This document shows, one piece after another, positions 23,101 to 35,200 of a stretch of DNA of 64,000 nt (positions are counted from its first letter, which is position 1; each line of letters starts with the position of its first letter). Both the position numbers and the translations under genes were made by a program. This stretch comes from Edolisoma coerulescens (Eukaryota > Chordata > Aves > Passeriformes > Campephagidae). Location of the stretch: positions 1-64,000 of the forward strand of contig VWZW01001210.1 in assembly GCA_013397115.1 (NCBI GenBank), given 5' to 3'. The notes under the pieces were generated by a model that worked only from the letters and a program-made list of their open reading frames with translations, was not told the origin of the DNA and made no database searches.

Positions 23101-24200
23101 GACCCTGGATTGCCCCCAGAGAAACAGCTGCTGGACGAGAACAGAGCTGGAGCACAGGGATTTTGTCTCTGGAAACAATGCGGGGTTTGGACGCTCCCTA
23201 TGGACGTTCCTGCATGTGTTCACGTGCCTGCACCGTGCCCAGGTGCCTGTCCAGCTCTGTGGGCTGGGGAGCAGCCCTCAAAAGGGCAGCACACCCCACA
23301 ACAGTGGCATGTCCCTGCTGAGATGCTCCACTGGCTTATGGGGAGGTCACTCTGCCTTTTCATTGGGAGCACGGATAGGAATCTTTGTCTCTTCTATGTG
23401 CCAAGGGAAGTAAACGCACCTTCCAGTTGCTGGCAATTGCATATTGTTGAAAAATAGGGGGGGGGTTTCTATTCCTATATGAACTTTCCACATGCTCTAG
23501 CCTGGAGGATCCCTCAGGAGCCGCGCTGGCTCCTCCCTGCCCATGCACACATTTCCTCTTGGAGGAAAACTTCTCCATCCTCTCCTGGCTGCTCCCAGAG
23601 AAGGACGGTGCACATTCCCTGGGAGCAGGGCTGGATCTCACCTGCAGAGTCACTGCCCTCCCCCACGTGTGGCCACAGGGTTCTTCAACCCTTGAGGCAC
23701 TTTCTGAGGATGTTTTTGAGGACACATTTACAAGAGCTGACATCACTGATAAAAGTTTGCCCCAGTTTCTGTCCTCCAGAAGCCAAGTGCTGCCACTTAA
23801 CTCACGAGGACATGGACAAAGACTCAGGCAAAAGACAAAGAAACATGAAGCTCTCCAGCCTGCTTGAGATGAGCAGAGACTGTGTGGAAAAGGTGAATTT
23901 CCTGAGCAATGGAAAAGTCTCAATGCCTAAGTTCTGAGAAGGGTTTCTCGGAGAGATTTCCGGAGCAGCTCGGCCTTTGGGAGAAGCCAGGGGCAGCTCC
24001 AGGGTACGTGACAAGATTTGTGCTACAAAACCTCCCCAAGCCCCCAAAAGCCAGGATTGCTTTCCTGGCCTTACAACTGCTCTGCAAATCCCCAAAATCA
24101 CTTCCTCTTCATTCCTCAACCCCCAGGTTGTAGCATGGAATGACACCAGACCCACAGGGACCTACACACCAGTTCTGTCCCAGGGACACTACACAAAGCT
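20146..24200. other. CR1-free non-coding stretch
   Basis: About 4 kb without a recognised transposon or gene. The longest frame is on the minus strand at 21661-22260 (199 codons), with a basic segment followed by a hydrophobic one. No domain is recognised, and a frame of this length is not exceptional here. An A-rich run lies at 22464-22494 and a run of nine G at 23457-23465. Confidence 0.55.
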
Positions 24201-24442
24201 GGATGGGTGGATGGGTGGGTGGATGGATGGATGGATGGATGGATGGATGGATGGATGGATGGATGGATGGATGGATGGATGGAGGGATGGAGGGATGGAG
24301 GGATGGATGGAGGGATGGAGGGATGGAGGGATGGATGGATGGAGGGATGGATGGATGGATGGATGGAGGGATGGATGGATGGATGGAGGGATGGATGGAT
24401 GGATGGATGGATGGATGGATGGTTGGATGGACAGACGGATGG
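24201..24442. repeat. (GGAT)n tetranucleotide array with GGAG variants
   Basis: About 240 bases of GGAT units. The left end carries GGGT variants, the centre is pure GGAT, and the right half is interrupted by repeated GGAGGGAT blocks. No frame contains a stop on either strand, so frames reading GWMD on the plus strand and HPSI on the minus strand are artefacts of the repeat. A run of nine G follows at 24500-24508. Confidence 0.97.
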
Positions 24443-27400
24443 GAATAGCCCATGCATTTTCTCTGGACCGTGACAATGTTACGCCACTTAGGAGATCTTG
24501 GGGGGGGGATATAAAACTCAAAAAATCTGTTTGCCACAAAAAACTCCTTTGGAGTTGTTGTCCCATTGTGAAAATACCAGGGTTAAATAAACGTTAAACA
24601 AAGAGGAACTCAACATACCTTCCCCAGTGTCAGAAGAGCTTAATTCAGGGTTTTTTTCCCTCAAAATCCTCCATCTGAAGCACAGCTGATCTGCCACAGG
24701 TTTATTCTGCTTTGTCAGCCCCTTGTCCCGGAGGGAACAGCACAGGATATTGCTCTGATTAAACTCATTCCAGTTGGTATGAGACTCTGGAGGTTAAAGC
24801 TGAAGGGATAACTTTCAACTGTACTTTCAACCTTCTGGCTGAAAGTTATTCCACAGATTTATTTAAGTCTGTTCCAAAGATTTATTTAATGTGAGTCTGG
24901 TTTTAACCAGAGCTCTACCTGATTTTTCCTGTGTTCCCCATCAGCACCTCCACTGTGATGCTGCCCAATCTCTCCATCTCTTGCACCAGTCATGCTGATC
25001 AGACGAACACGCATTATATAAAAGGGGCTTTTAATTAGTAGAATTAAAATCCTGAAAGTCAGATTGCAGACTTAACTCTTCATCCTGTTGGAATTATGGC
25101 ATCTCTCATCCCATGCTGGCTCTCCTCTGCTGGGATCACTGGATCCTCACTTCCAGAGGATACACATTGTTTTGCTCTCTCCAATTCAGAATAACAAAGG
25201 GACCCAATAAATACAGGCATTATGTGGTTTGATGTGCTCTGTGTTTCAATATCTTATTATTTTTATACCAGTGATGCATCCTCAGCAGTGTGAGATGGGC
25301 CAGATCAGCCAAAGAGACAAAGAAAAGCTCTTCAGGCAGCAAAGATGCTCCAGTCTGTGCAATCAGTTGCCTTCCTTTGCAAAACCTACCTTGGTGCAAA
25401 AGAGGACTATTAAAATACATGGTCATAATAATGAGAAAAATAAAATTTAATTGCTGTTACCAACTCATCATACAGAAAATAAAACATGTGAACGTGGAGA
25501 ATGAATAAATTGAAGTTGACCTTTTCAGTCTTACATGGGAGTTATCTAAAACCTCTTTTTCCTTTGCAAAGATTCTCCCTAGAGAAAATTGGACAAAAAT
25601 TGCAATTTCATGGAAAAAAAAACCCCAAAAAAGCAATGTAAAAAATGAATCGAGGCAGCTTTGCAGAGAAGTGTGAGGCCACTCACACCTATAACTAAGT
25701 TTCTTACATTTACTTTGTGTTCCTTGTGGCTCCCTGGTTTTGTTACACCTCCTGGACCAGACAGGGCAGGGGGATGCAGCCCTTTGGATGTGCAGCACGA
25801 GGACAATGCCAGACTCTGGAGGATATAAATAGATGTCTGAGCTGGGCTTTGGTGTTTCTGAAGCTCGTCTGAAATAGCAGGAGGGGAAAAAAGGCATCTG
25901 CCACCACATTTTGGTCATAAAAGGCTCTTTTCTGGAAAGGGATGGCAGAGGAGTGGAACAGGTTTGTGAAAACCAGCACAGTATCAGTTTCTTCACTTTC
26001 TTCCACATATCAAAGATGTTTTATGCATTGCCCTATTTTGGCCCATTTCTAGTGCATCTCTGAGCCCACACAGTTCTTCCTGGTCAACCTGAACCAACCA
26101 GGAAATCCTGTTCAGAAATGCCCATCCCCTGCCCGGGCTCGGCATTTCCCACATTCCGGTGGGCAAACATCATCCCACCCAGGTGCTCCAGCAACAACAG
26201 GCCAGGGAAAATGCAAGTAAGGCCATCAGGAAAGATATTTTGGTTTCAGATCATGTTCTGGGTAAAGTTTGCCATTTAATCTATCCCATTTCTTCCTCTT
26301 CTATGTGCAAAAATTTGGGAATGATTAATGTGCAATCAATTTGTACGGCAGATAGGAATCACCTGTAGAGGAGATGCTTTCAGCAATGAAAATGAAACAG
26401 AGGCAGAAGAGTAAGAGAAGGTATCTGTAAGGAAAAAAAGAAACATCTTAGAGGTTATTTTCGGGGTTGAGATGGTTTAATGCCAGCCCAAGTGGGCACA
26501 GGCTGTGGGCAATTCAGCAGGAGAAATAAAGACTCCGCTGTGACTGCTGTGCCCCCCTGACACCACTGGTCCCCCTCTGTGCCCAGCACACCATCAGCCC
26601 CCAGGAATGCACTTTCCCCAGGATCCCTGTGGCCACACCTCACTTTGGAAGGCGGGAATGGGCAGGACAGACGGACGTGCCGTGGTGCCCCTGGGCTGGG
26701 TGCCCACGGGTTTCTCTGCGTGGGGCAATGGCTGCTCCCTCAAACCACGGGCTGGACTCTGAGGGGACAGCGGGGAAAGCGTTCTGTCATCTGCAGCTCT
26801 GCCCCGGGCAGGAATAGCCCACATTACAGAATACCAAGTGGGTAAGGAAAAAACCACATTTTCTCATTCTTAGCAGGGAAACTGTATTTTCCAAACAGCC
26901 CATTGCCCCTGGCACTCGAGGCTCAGACTGAATAATTCCTGGGATGGTTTACCTCATCCCACCCGGATGGTTTTGACCTCAGGTTGCCTGCAGGACACAG
27001 AAGGACCGAGGCAAGCAGACAAACCAGCAGCTGCCATGCATTACCCAGTCTAGAGACCTGGAAAGGCTGGCAATGGGACGAGAAGTTTTCTACTTTATTT
27101 TTTGTTAACTTCTCTGTAGGGCCATTCACACTCTGCCAAGTAGCACAAATTGATCAGAGGAGACAGAAACTTCAGGCCAGTTTCCTAGAAATCAGGTGAA
27201 GGTGAATCCTTTTTATTTAGTACATACAGAAGAGAAGTCGTGTAGACAACTTTTTAGGGAAAAAAAAAAAGCCTCAGACTGCACCAGCCCCATAAGGCTT
27301 TGGAGAGAGACTGGAAAGGTGTGTTTTTCCACAGGCACTACCCAGTTCTGGCTGTGATGTTCCACCTGCCCCCTCTTCTTCCTTCTTGTCCACGCTTCAG

Positions 27401-30400
27401 AAACCATCATCTCCACCTCATCTTCTGCCTTTCTCTCACTGGGGACAAACCAGCTGTTCAACTCTCATACCTTCCCCCAGTGCAGCCTGAACACACATCC
27501 ATGAACCCAAGAAAACCAGCCCTGGAACAGACCAGGAAGCTTCAGAAATCCCTGTTTCTAGATGATTCTAGAATCTGTAGCCAAAGAGGGGACTTGCTGC
27601 TATGATGACCTAATTCTGCATTTGCTCCTCCTGTGCCTATGGAGTAGATTTCCAGGACCAGCCTCAGGTAGATGCTGGAAGTCCACCTGGGCAGGAAATG
27701 TGGATGAAAGAGGATCCACGTGTCTCACAGGCCTGTGCAGAAGGTAACTGTGCCTCAGACTCCAGCTGCAGCACTGTTCATGTTCCCAAATAAGCAGGAA
27801 AGCACACACAAATACTTTCTATTTGGGGCTTTCTCTGCTTTCCCTCCTTGCTCAAAAGTGTCTCTGCAGAATCTGGGATCCATTTCCTTGGAAGGCAGGG
27901 AGCCTTTCTCTTAGAGCCTCCCAACACTCTGACTGTCAAACACGAGAATGCCACTCATGAGTCACTCTGGATGAGGCAAAACAATCTCTGGCATAAATTA
28001 AGAAAGTCCAGAGCGAGAGCTAGCATGAGGAGAGAGTAAACTTCCTTGCTGTGCAGCTCAGCTTGCCAAACTCTAGAAAGAAAACCTTTGAAAAAGTGGC
28101 AGAATGATCCTATTTCCTGTTGATTTACTCTCTCCAGCCACAGAAGGGATGATGGTGACACAGACCACTCTGGCTTGCAAAGCAGCTCTAAGGAATGGCC
28201 CTGGCTGGGTCACAGCCCCAGCAGAGGCACTTCACACACGCACTCAGTCACATAGAGCCGTGGCAACACTGATTTATTGTGTCACCATTTCACTCCCTTC
28301 TCTTCCCTCCTCACAGGTAATTGAATAAATGCCCTTCTTTTTAATGCCAAGCAGGGTGCATTGCTTGCACACCTCTCAGCAAGGCCTGCAGCAGATGCCC
28401 TCTCCAGGGCAGCATCGCTGCAGGGAGGGTGCGTGAGGAGGGAAAGGCTCTTCCCAAAGCTCACTGAGTGCCAGGGCAGAGCCAGCACCCCTGCACTAAG
28501 TGCCAAAGCCAGACCACGGGCACAGGGTGAGGGGTTTTCCTCTTTGTGAGGAGCAGGGCTGGGGAGAGCCTGTCCTGCTCCCCAGGTGCTGCCTGTGCAG
28601 TGCCTGGGAGCCTCTCCCTGCCTCTGCTGAGTTCCCAGCAGCACATTCAGCCTCTAATTTGGGAAAGGAAAAACCCAGTCTGGCCCAGCATCACCCTGGA
28701 AACCCCGCCCAGCCATCTCCTGTGCCAAAGCTGGTGATCACAGCTTCCCTCCGAGCAGGTCAGTGGGTTCTCCCCAGCCCTGCACAGCGCGGGATGTGCA
28801 TCCACAGGGATGCCAGAACACTCACCGAGCTCCCTGCACAGGAACCGCGTTTCTGCACCTCACAAAACCTTCCCCAAAGCTGTGGATTTCCTCCTTCTCC
28901 CGTCAGGCAACTGCAGGAGAAGTCTTCCAGATCCCCTGGGATGTCCTCTCCAACCCAGCCACCCTACTGAACCCCTCACAACAAAGCCAAATGCAGCCCT
29001 GGTGATGGAGTGGCTGATAAAAGCTACAGGAGGAGGGAATTTTTGAGCACCACTTAAAGAGGAAGACACCTTCTCTTGATATTTCAGTACCTGCACAACC
29101 ACAGCTGGAAACACACAGATTGCAGGCTACGGGCATGGCCTCACCAGCTAGCTGGAAAAAAAAAAAAAAAGCTCAATATGAAAAACTTCAAATCTAAAAA
29201 TTAATAAAAATTAATTTTAAGGGGTGAAAATGGCACCAGTACTTTGCTAGAACAGTTCAGAGTTTCAATTTGGAAAATGCAATTTGCCATTTGGAAATAT
29301 TTCTCCTTAAGGCTTTAATCACTGTGCAAAATATTCCTCATTATCATCTTCACTTTTCTCTTGCAGCAAGTTAAGGCATAAAGTTGAGACATGGAATTCC
29401 CCTCCAGCCAGAGAGCCCAGAAAGGGCTTCCCCATTCAAATCTTTGGTCCAATTAAAGTGCATTTTAGTGAAGTTCTACCTCAGGCCATTTGTTATTGCC
29501 TGTACACTGAGTGAGAACTGGCCTTGGACCAGAGAACAGGAATGGGGGTAAGACCCCACCTCACTTCCTGCAGCATCTGAGCTTTGTTGGGATCATGGTG
29601 GAGCTCAGCCTCATGTTCCTGAGCTCTTATGGGGACAGAAATTACAAGGTCTGTCTGCGCTGAAATTTTCCAGGTGTTCCCCAACTGCTGCAGAGCTTTT
29701 CCCCCTCTGTTCCCACACTGGGCCTTGTGAGCAGCCCTACAAAGGTCATTTCCCATTTCACCTTGCTCAGAGTCCCTTTTCACTGAAAGTTGGGGGGCTT
29801 TTTTCAGCCCCTGGCATCAATCAGATCCTTTTACTCTGAGAGAGGAGGCTCACAGAAGAGAAGAGCTCCCAGGCACACCTCACCATTTCTGACCATGGTT
29901 CACTGTTTTCTGGGCTTGTCGGTGCCTCTGGCAGAAAATCACTGTAATTAAGTGTTAACAGTTTGATGAGGAAACCTTTCCTCGCACCAGAGGCTTCACC
30001 AGACTCTTTTTGACAACGCACAAAAGTCACAAACTAAAAAGCTTTGGAATTTTCCAACATTTCTGTTTCCTTTAAAGCTCAAAAAAGAGCTCTTCAGGAA
30101 AAAAAAAAAAAAAGGCAAACCACCAAATTCAGTCCCCAGACATGGAAAATGCAGCTGGAGGAAAAATTTTTACAACTTTCCCCTCCTATGAGCAGCTGGT
30201 GTCAATGGCATTTTTGAAGGAGCACAGAAGATCATAGAGATATTAATTGAGATTAAACATATATGGGGTGCTGGAACACAGGAATCCCAGCCTTAAGTTG
30301 CTGCTGATTATCACATGTATTTAGGCCACTGAAGAGAACACCTCCTGCAGCCTCTGACACCTCTGCTATCCTACACACCTTCAGCCAAAATCTTCCCACC

Positions 30401-31890
30401 AATTTGAAGGTCCAACAAAAATTCATAAATCTGCACATGCAAGTAACTGGGATGTGCTTAAAATTTCCCAGCAGTTCCATTAGAAAAGCAACTTCTCAAA
30501 AGCAGTCTTTTCACCAAAATGTGTGAATCTTGGAGACAAAAAACCCCCAAACAGTTCTAAGTTAGTATTTATGGTCAACATGTCTGCCCTACAGGGTTAT
30601 TGCTCCTAGCACCAGCTGGCTTCCAGGGACTCTCCTGGCAGACTATTCCAAGTTTGCTGTAGGAGCTGTTCCAAAATGTTTCAATAATTAAGCATCCTGT
30701 GAAGCAAGAATGTATGCTTTCTGTATAAATTGTAAATGTAAGGCCATAAATTGTCCATGTAAGGGCTGCGGCCAAAGCACCACTCACTCAGCTTTTCTTT
30801 AATCCTTCTCCCCCAGCGCAGGCAGAGCCACATTAAAAGCAGGAATGACTCAAAATCTCCAAGCACATGCTTAGGACACAGATCTGACATTCAAGCATAC
30901 AGAACACAGGAAAACTCCAAAAATTTTTGTTGCATCCTTGGATGGAAGATGAAATTTTTCACATGCAAAACTTTGCAAGAGGTTGGGCACAAGGAAGCCT
31001 CCCTGCTGTATTTTTATGGTCTTTTGTTTATAAAGACTTGGGCACATCCTGCATCTGAAATACAACACAGATGGCTGACAAGCCTGAGAGAACAAAACCT
31101 GAGTTTCCACCCTCAGGTCAGAGCTCAAATTGCTGATTAGCACCATGGCCGTGCCCAGGGATTCTCCCCACACTGCAGCCTTTCCTGAGGGATAAATTAT
31201 CCCGTAGGAGCAGCAGTTTCTTTAAGGTCCTTATTTTACTGTGAAATATCTTGTGCCTTTATTCATGTACTGATTGCAAATTTTGGGCTGTAATTAAAAG
31301 CCAGGCATATATTTGGGTTTGGTGAAATGCAATGAGCTCCCAGCCCCATTGCCTGGTGTGGGAGAGGTGACTGAAGTGACATGTAAGAGCTGGCATAAAA
31401 GACTGAGAATCTGAATGAATATGAGAAATGAATTCTGAGAGTGGAATAACCTATTAGAAAGGAACATATGATCAGCTCTGCAACTGTCTCCATAATTCCC
31501 CAAACTGAACAAAGTGTTGTCATCAAATAAAATCATGAGAGTTGTGGTGTGGTTTGGGGGAGAACAGAGAGGAAAGGAGGCCTTTTGGCTGGGTGTTTAT
31601 GGCCAAAGAAGATGCTCCCAAGCCAACATCTGTCCCAAATTCTAAATCTCCAGGTTTTAGATATAAAGGGAACACAGATGAGGGGGAATGGACTCAGAGA
31701 CGTTCACAGGAAGGAGAAGGGAGGCACCAGGCTGAGCAGAAGTGGATCCTGCAGGAAATTAAAGGAAAATACAGAGAAAAATTCTATCTGGCTCTTCAGC
31801 TGCTGAAATCAGGAAGCAGCTTCAGTGGAGGTTTTATAAGAAGCCAAATGTAACATTGAGTTACCTTCAAGTGTTGCTTGCTTGTTTGGA
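24443..31890. other. Long CR1-free non-coding stretch
   Basis: About 7.4 kb without a gene or transposon that I can support. Simple features include A runs at 27260-27270, 29157-29170 and 30099-30113, and an inverted/duplicated motif at 24806-24900. Frames of up to 183 codons (minus strand 25457-26008) have no recognisable domain. Confidence 0.55.
24806..24900. repeat. Short inverted repeat followed by tandem duplication
   Basis: GGATAACTTTCA (24806-24817) is complementary, with one bulge, to TGAAAGTTATTCC (24840-24852). Directly after, the pattern TTCCA(C/A)AGATTTATTTAA...GTCTG appears twice. This is probably local slippage history; no function is inferred. Confidence 0.6.
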
Positions 31891-32220
31891 TTTTTTTTTT
31901 TTTTTTGACGTGAAACAGAAACTTTAATGAGTGTATGGAAAAGAAACGTTTGAAAAAGGTGCACCCCAACACCTTTTACAACTGAAAATTCGAAGTTTCT
32001 CACAAGCCAATATTTTACTCCTGATTATAAAGGTGGAGAACAGGGAACAGAAGAACAAGAGGCATTTTAAGATTTTCCTGAAGTCCAAAGGAGAAAAAAC
32101 AGAGGAGTTAAGACAACTAAGTAGAAATTGTAAAAGTCCATTGAAATAAATTTGTCCTGTGGAAGGTCTTACATTGTATTTATCCTCTAAACATCCACCT
32201 GGAAGCAGCAATTCTGCCCT
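31891..32220 (-). pseudogene. Possible 3' end of a retrocopied transcript
   Basis: A run of 16 T on the plus strand is a poly-A tract on the minus strand. Reading the minus strand, the hexamer ATTAAA (31923-31928) stands 16 bases before the poly-A. This is the spacing of a vertebrate cleavage and polyadenylation signal followed by a templated poly-A tail, as left when an mRNA is copied back into DNA. The 300 bases before it have no recognisable protein and look like an AT-rich 3' untranslated region. I found no target-site duplication and cannot name a parent gene; the right limit is arbitrary. Chance association is quite possible. Confidence 0.25.
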
Positions 32221-35200
32221 CAGCTTACTGACTTAATTCCATCCACTTCAGTGTTGCATTTCCAAAGCAGCAGTTCACCCCAATGGAACTTAAAAGTTCT
32301 TCAGGGGAAAGTCCTGAAAGCTACTTCTCCTTTGCAAAAGGACCTGCCCAAGATTTAATCTTCCCCTGAACAATTACTTCTGTTTGAAGAGGAAAAAAAC
32401 CCTCATAAAATTGTTATACTTGATGTCAGCTCAAACCACACACGAACTAAGAAACGAAGGAATATCTCAATTAATACTGCTTTTGTAATGCAGTGTCTGT
32501 CTCCCAAAATGAACTGCAAGCACCTAAAAATAGCCACGAGAAACCTTTGGGGCAATATTACCTCCGAAGAATAAAGAGCTCCAGAGTTTTATTCAGCACA
32601 CAAAATTCCTCTGCTCCAACACCCTCCTGTTCACAGGAAAGGAGCCAATAAAAAATAGATTTGTAATTAAAATCCCTGGAATTTGTGCAGTCAAGCTCTT
32701 CATTAACATTATAATTTTTAGATGTTGAGTTAGCACAAGGACACCACTGTTCAAGATTTATCACTGCATCTTTTGATTCTTCTTTCTACACTTAGCTCTT
32801 CAAACCCTCTCCAAATTTCTAAGCTAACCAGAGTTGTTTTATTAGTGGAGAATTAAGGTGCCCACACAAATACTTTTTCTTAAAGGGTCTAAATTTTTTC
32901 CTGCTTCTAAAGGGTTCCTTCTTTTCCTTTTCCATTTCTTTTCTGTGTGGCAATTACACAATTGCCTGTTCAGTTTATTGTTTTATTTCTCTTGGAATTC
33001 TTCTAAAAACGACAGCCTTTCTCAAGAACGGCTTCAGTTTACTTTTCCTTTTCAAGAGATTTCCAGCCAATTTGGATTTAATATACCAATATATTGTTAA
33101 AAAAGAAGAACCTGTTTCCAGCTGCCACCAGGAGCTGGGAATGCACACCAGGAATGTAACTCTGCACAAATGAAAAGAGAAAGTAATCAATTATAAAACC
33201 TCTCACATCAGGTAAAAATTACGTTGAAAGGGAGCTAAAGCTGATATTCCAAAACCATAACTTTCTGTGAGAGATCCTACCCCAAAAGTAAGCAAAATAA
33301 AATAAATATAAAGTAACTAAATAAACAAAATAAACGACATAATTTTCTTTATTTTAAAGAAAGAAAGAAATTTAAAGTTCATTTTAACACAAAATGAACA
33401 CCCAAAAAGGTATAAAAAAAAGAATATATGTAGTCAGGAATCATAGTACTGTCTGTGTTTGAGGCATGAAAGCTCAGTGTCAGATCTTGTAGACATGGAC
33501 AAAGTATTTTTTCCTATTTTCTCCTTTTACAGCGTCCTTCCAAGGCAGGTTTGGATTGTTTTGGTGTTCAGACTTCCCTTCCTGGGAACAGGACATGAAG
33601 AAGAGAAGTTCTCCGAGAGTTTTACAGAGCACAGGGAACAGATGTTGGTTTATGAAGAATCATGGTTAGAAAAACATCATTTTAAATCCATTTTTAAGCT
33701 GAAGTTAGGGAAAGGATTGCCATCAATTGAACAGGGAATTTGAATCTCCATTACCCCACAAAAGAACTTGGCGTGAGATCAGGAACTGAATTTCACTGAG
33801 AACTTTCTTTTTAGTAAGTTGAACAGAGAAAAATGGGCTTTGCTCTGAACATGTGGCAAACTGAATAAACTGTGAAAGAACAAATCTGTAATTTTGATCA
33901 CAATACTCCCTCTCCCTTAGTGAAAAATGAATTTTTCTCATCCCTGAGCAGAACCAGCGTGACCCCAGCACTTGGTCAGGATTAACCTCCTCTGATGAAT
34001 AAGGTCAATGTGAGTCCATCCAAAATACTTAAGCAACCAAGTGCAAAATACAACATGAAAATGAAGAGATAGTATCAGTTTCTGCTGAGTGATGAGCACA
34101 GTCCACCCTGAGTGCGTGGATGCATTCTCAGAGTGTGAATTCACACGTACTCAGCCCATTGGGATCCCACCAGGGAAAACTTGCCAGATGCTTGATTCAA
34201 GGGGAAAGATTTTTCAATTAGGACAGTTAAACACCATTTTCTTCTCTTTCTGGGTGAAACAACGAAATGAAGGGCTTCCTTCAGAAGATTGTGCTAAGAA
34301 ACGTCGTAATGAATCACGTCAAGAAACCTTCAGACAACTTCAGAACAATTATTGCTAGAGGAAGTTGATTCTTAATTTCCATTAAAACCTTCCAGCCTCA
34401 GTCTAATAGTGAAGCACTAATTACCCCCAAGCCTTCAAGTGCATATTTCCAACAAAATTCCATCTGTCTCAATGAAGAGGACACAGAAAAACTGTGCTAC
34501 CAAAGAAGCGAATTTGAAATTTGAAAGTTTGAATTTGAAAGTTCCACTTGGTAAATGCTCAAGAAGTTATTGATACCCTACACAGACACCCTACAGGGAT
34601 GGCAGAAACTCTTTAAAAAAAGACAAAAACCTAATATTAAAAATGTTCTACAATTTAAGACAGCCACAACTGGATCAACAGCAGGTGAATGAAAGCTGGA
34701 TCCAAATTCTCTCTGCTTCCCAAAGGAAGGACACGTGGCATGGAAGGGTTCACACTGAACCCAAGGCAGCTGCAATGGAACTGCTGCTCTCTGCACCCAG
34801 GCACAGCCCTGGGGTGGGGGCTTGAGAGGAAAATCATCTCTAGACTTCCTTCAAAACCAATTTCCACAGGTCTTAGGGAGCACATGAATAATCTTCCTCT
34901 GGAATTTTATCAGGAGATTATCCAAACACATAGGAAATTGCCAAAACAAGTGGGATGATGTTGTCTCTGTGGTGTCTCCAGGCAAAGTAAAGACGCTCGA
35001 GGTGGCCTCAGCAGCAGCTGCTTCTGGGCTGGGAGGTCTTTACAGGGGCTGTAACCATGGAAGAAAGTCCTGGAGCAAGGACTGATGGAATACAGAGCAG
35101 CCAGGTTCATTTTAAGTTGCATTGCCAGGAAACTGAGACAGGATTAATCATATCTGGATTCTGATGGGAGGAGGTTCCTGCTCAGGGGAATTGGTATCTG

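Noticed and set aside
23360..23923. 187-codon minus-strand frame
   Set aside because: No domain is recognised, it overlaps frames of similar length on the other strand, and its length is within chance for this window.
24109..24597. Open frames of 88-206 codons on both strands over the GGAT array
   Set aside because: A tetranucleotide without stop codons is open in every frame; the products are pure four-residue repeats and not proteins.
25824..25832. TATA-like motif TATAAATAG
   Set aside because: No initiator, downstream exon or CpG context supports a promoter; such motifs are expected by chance in AT-rich DNA.
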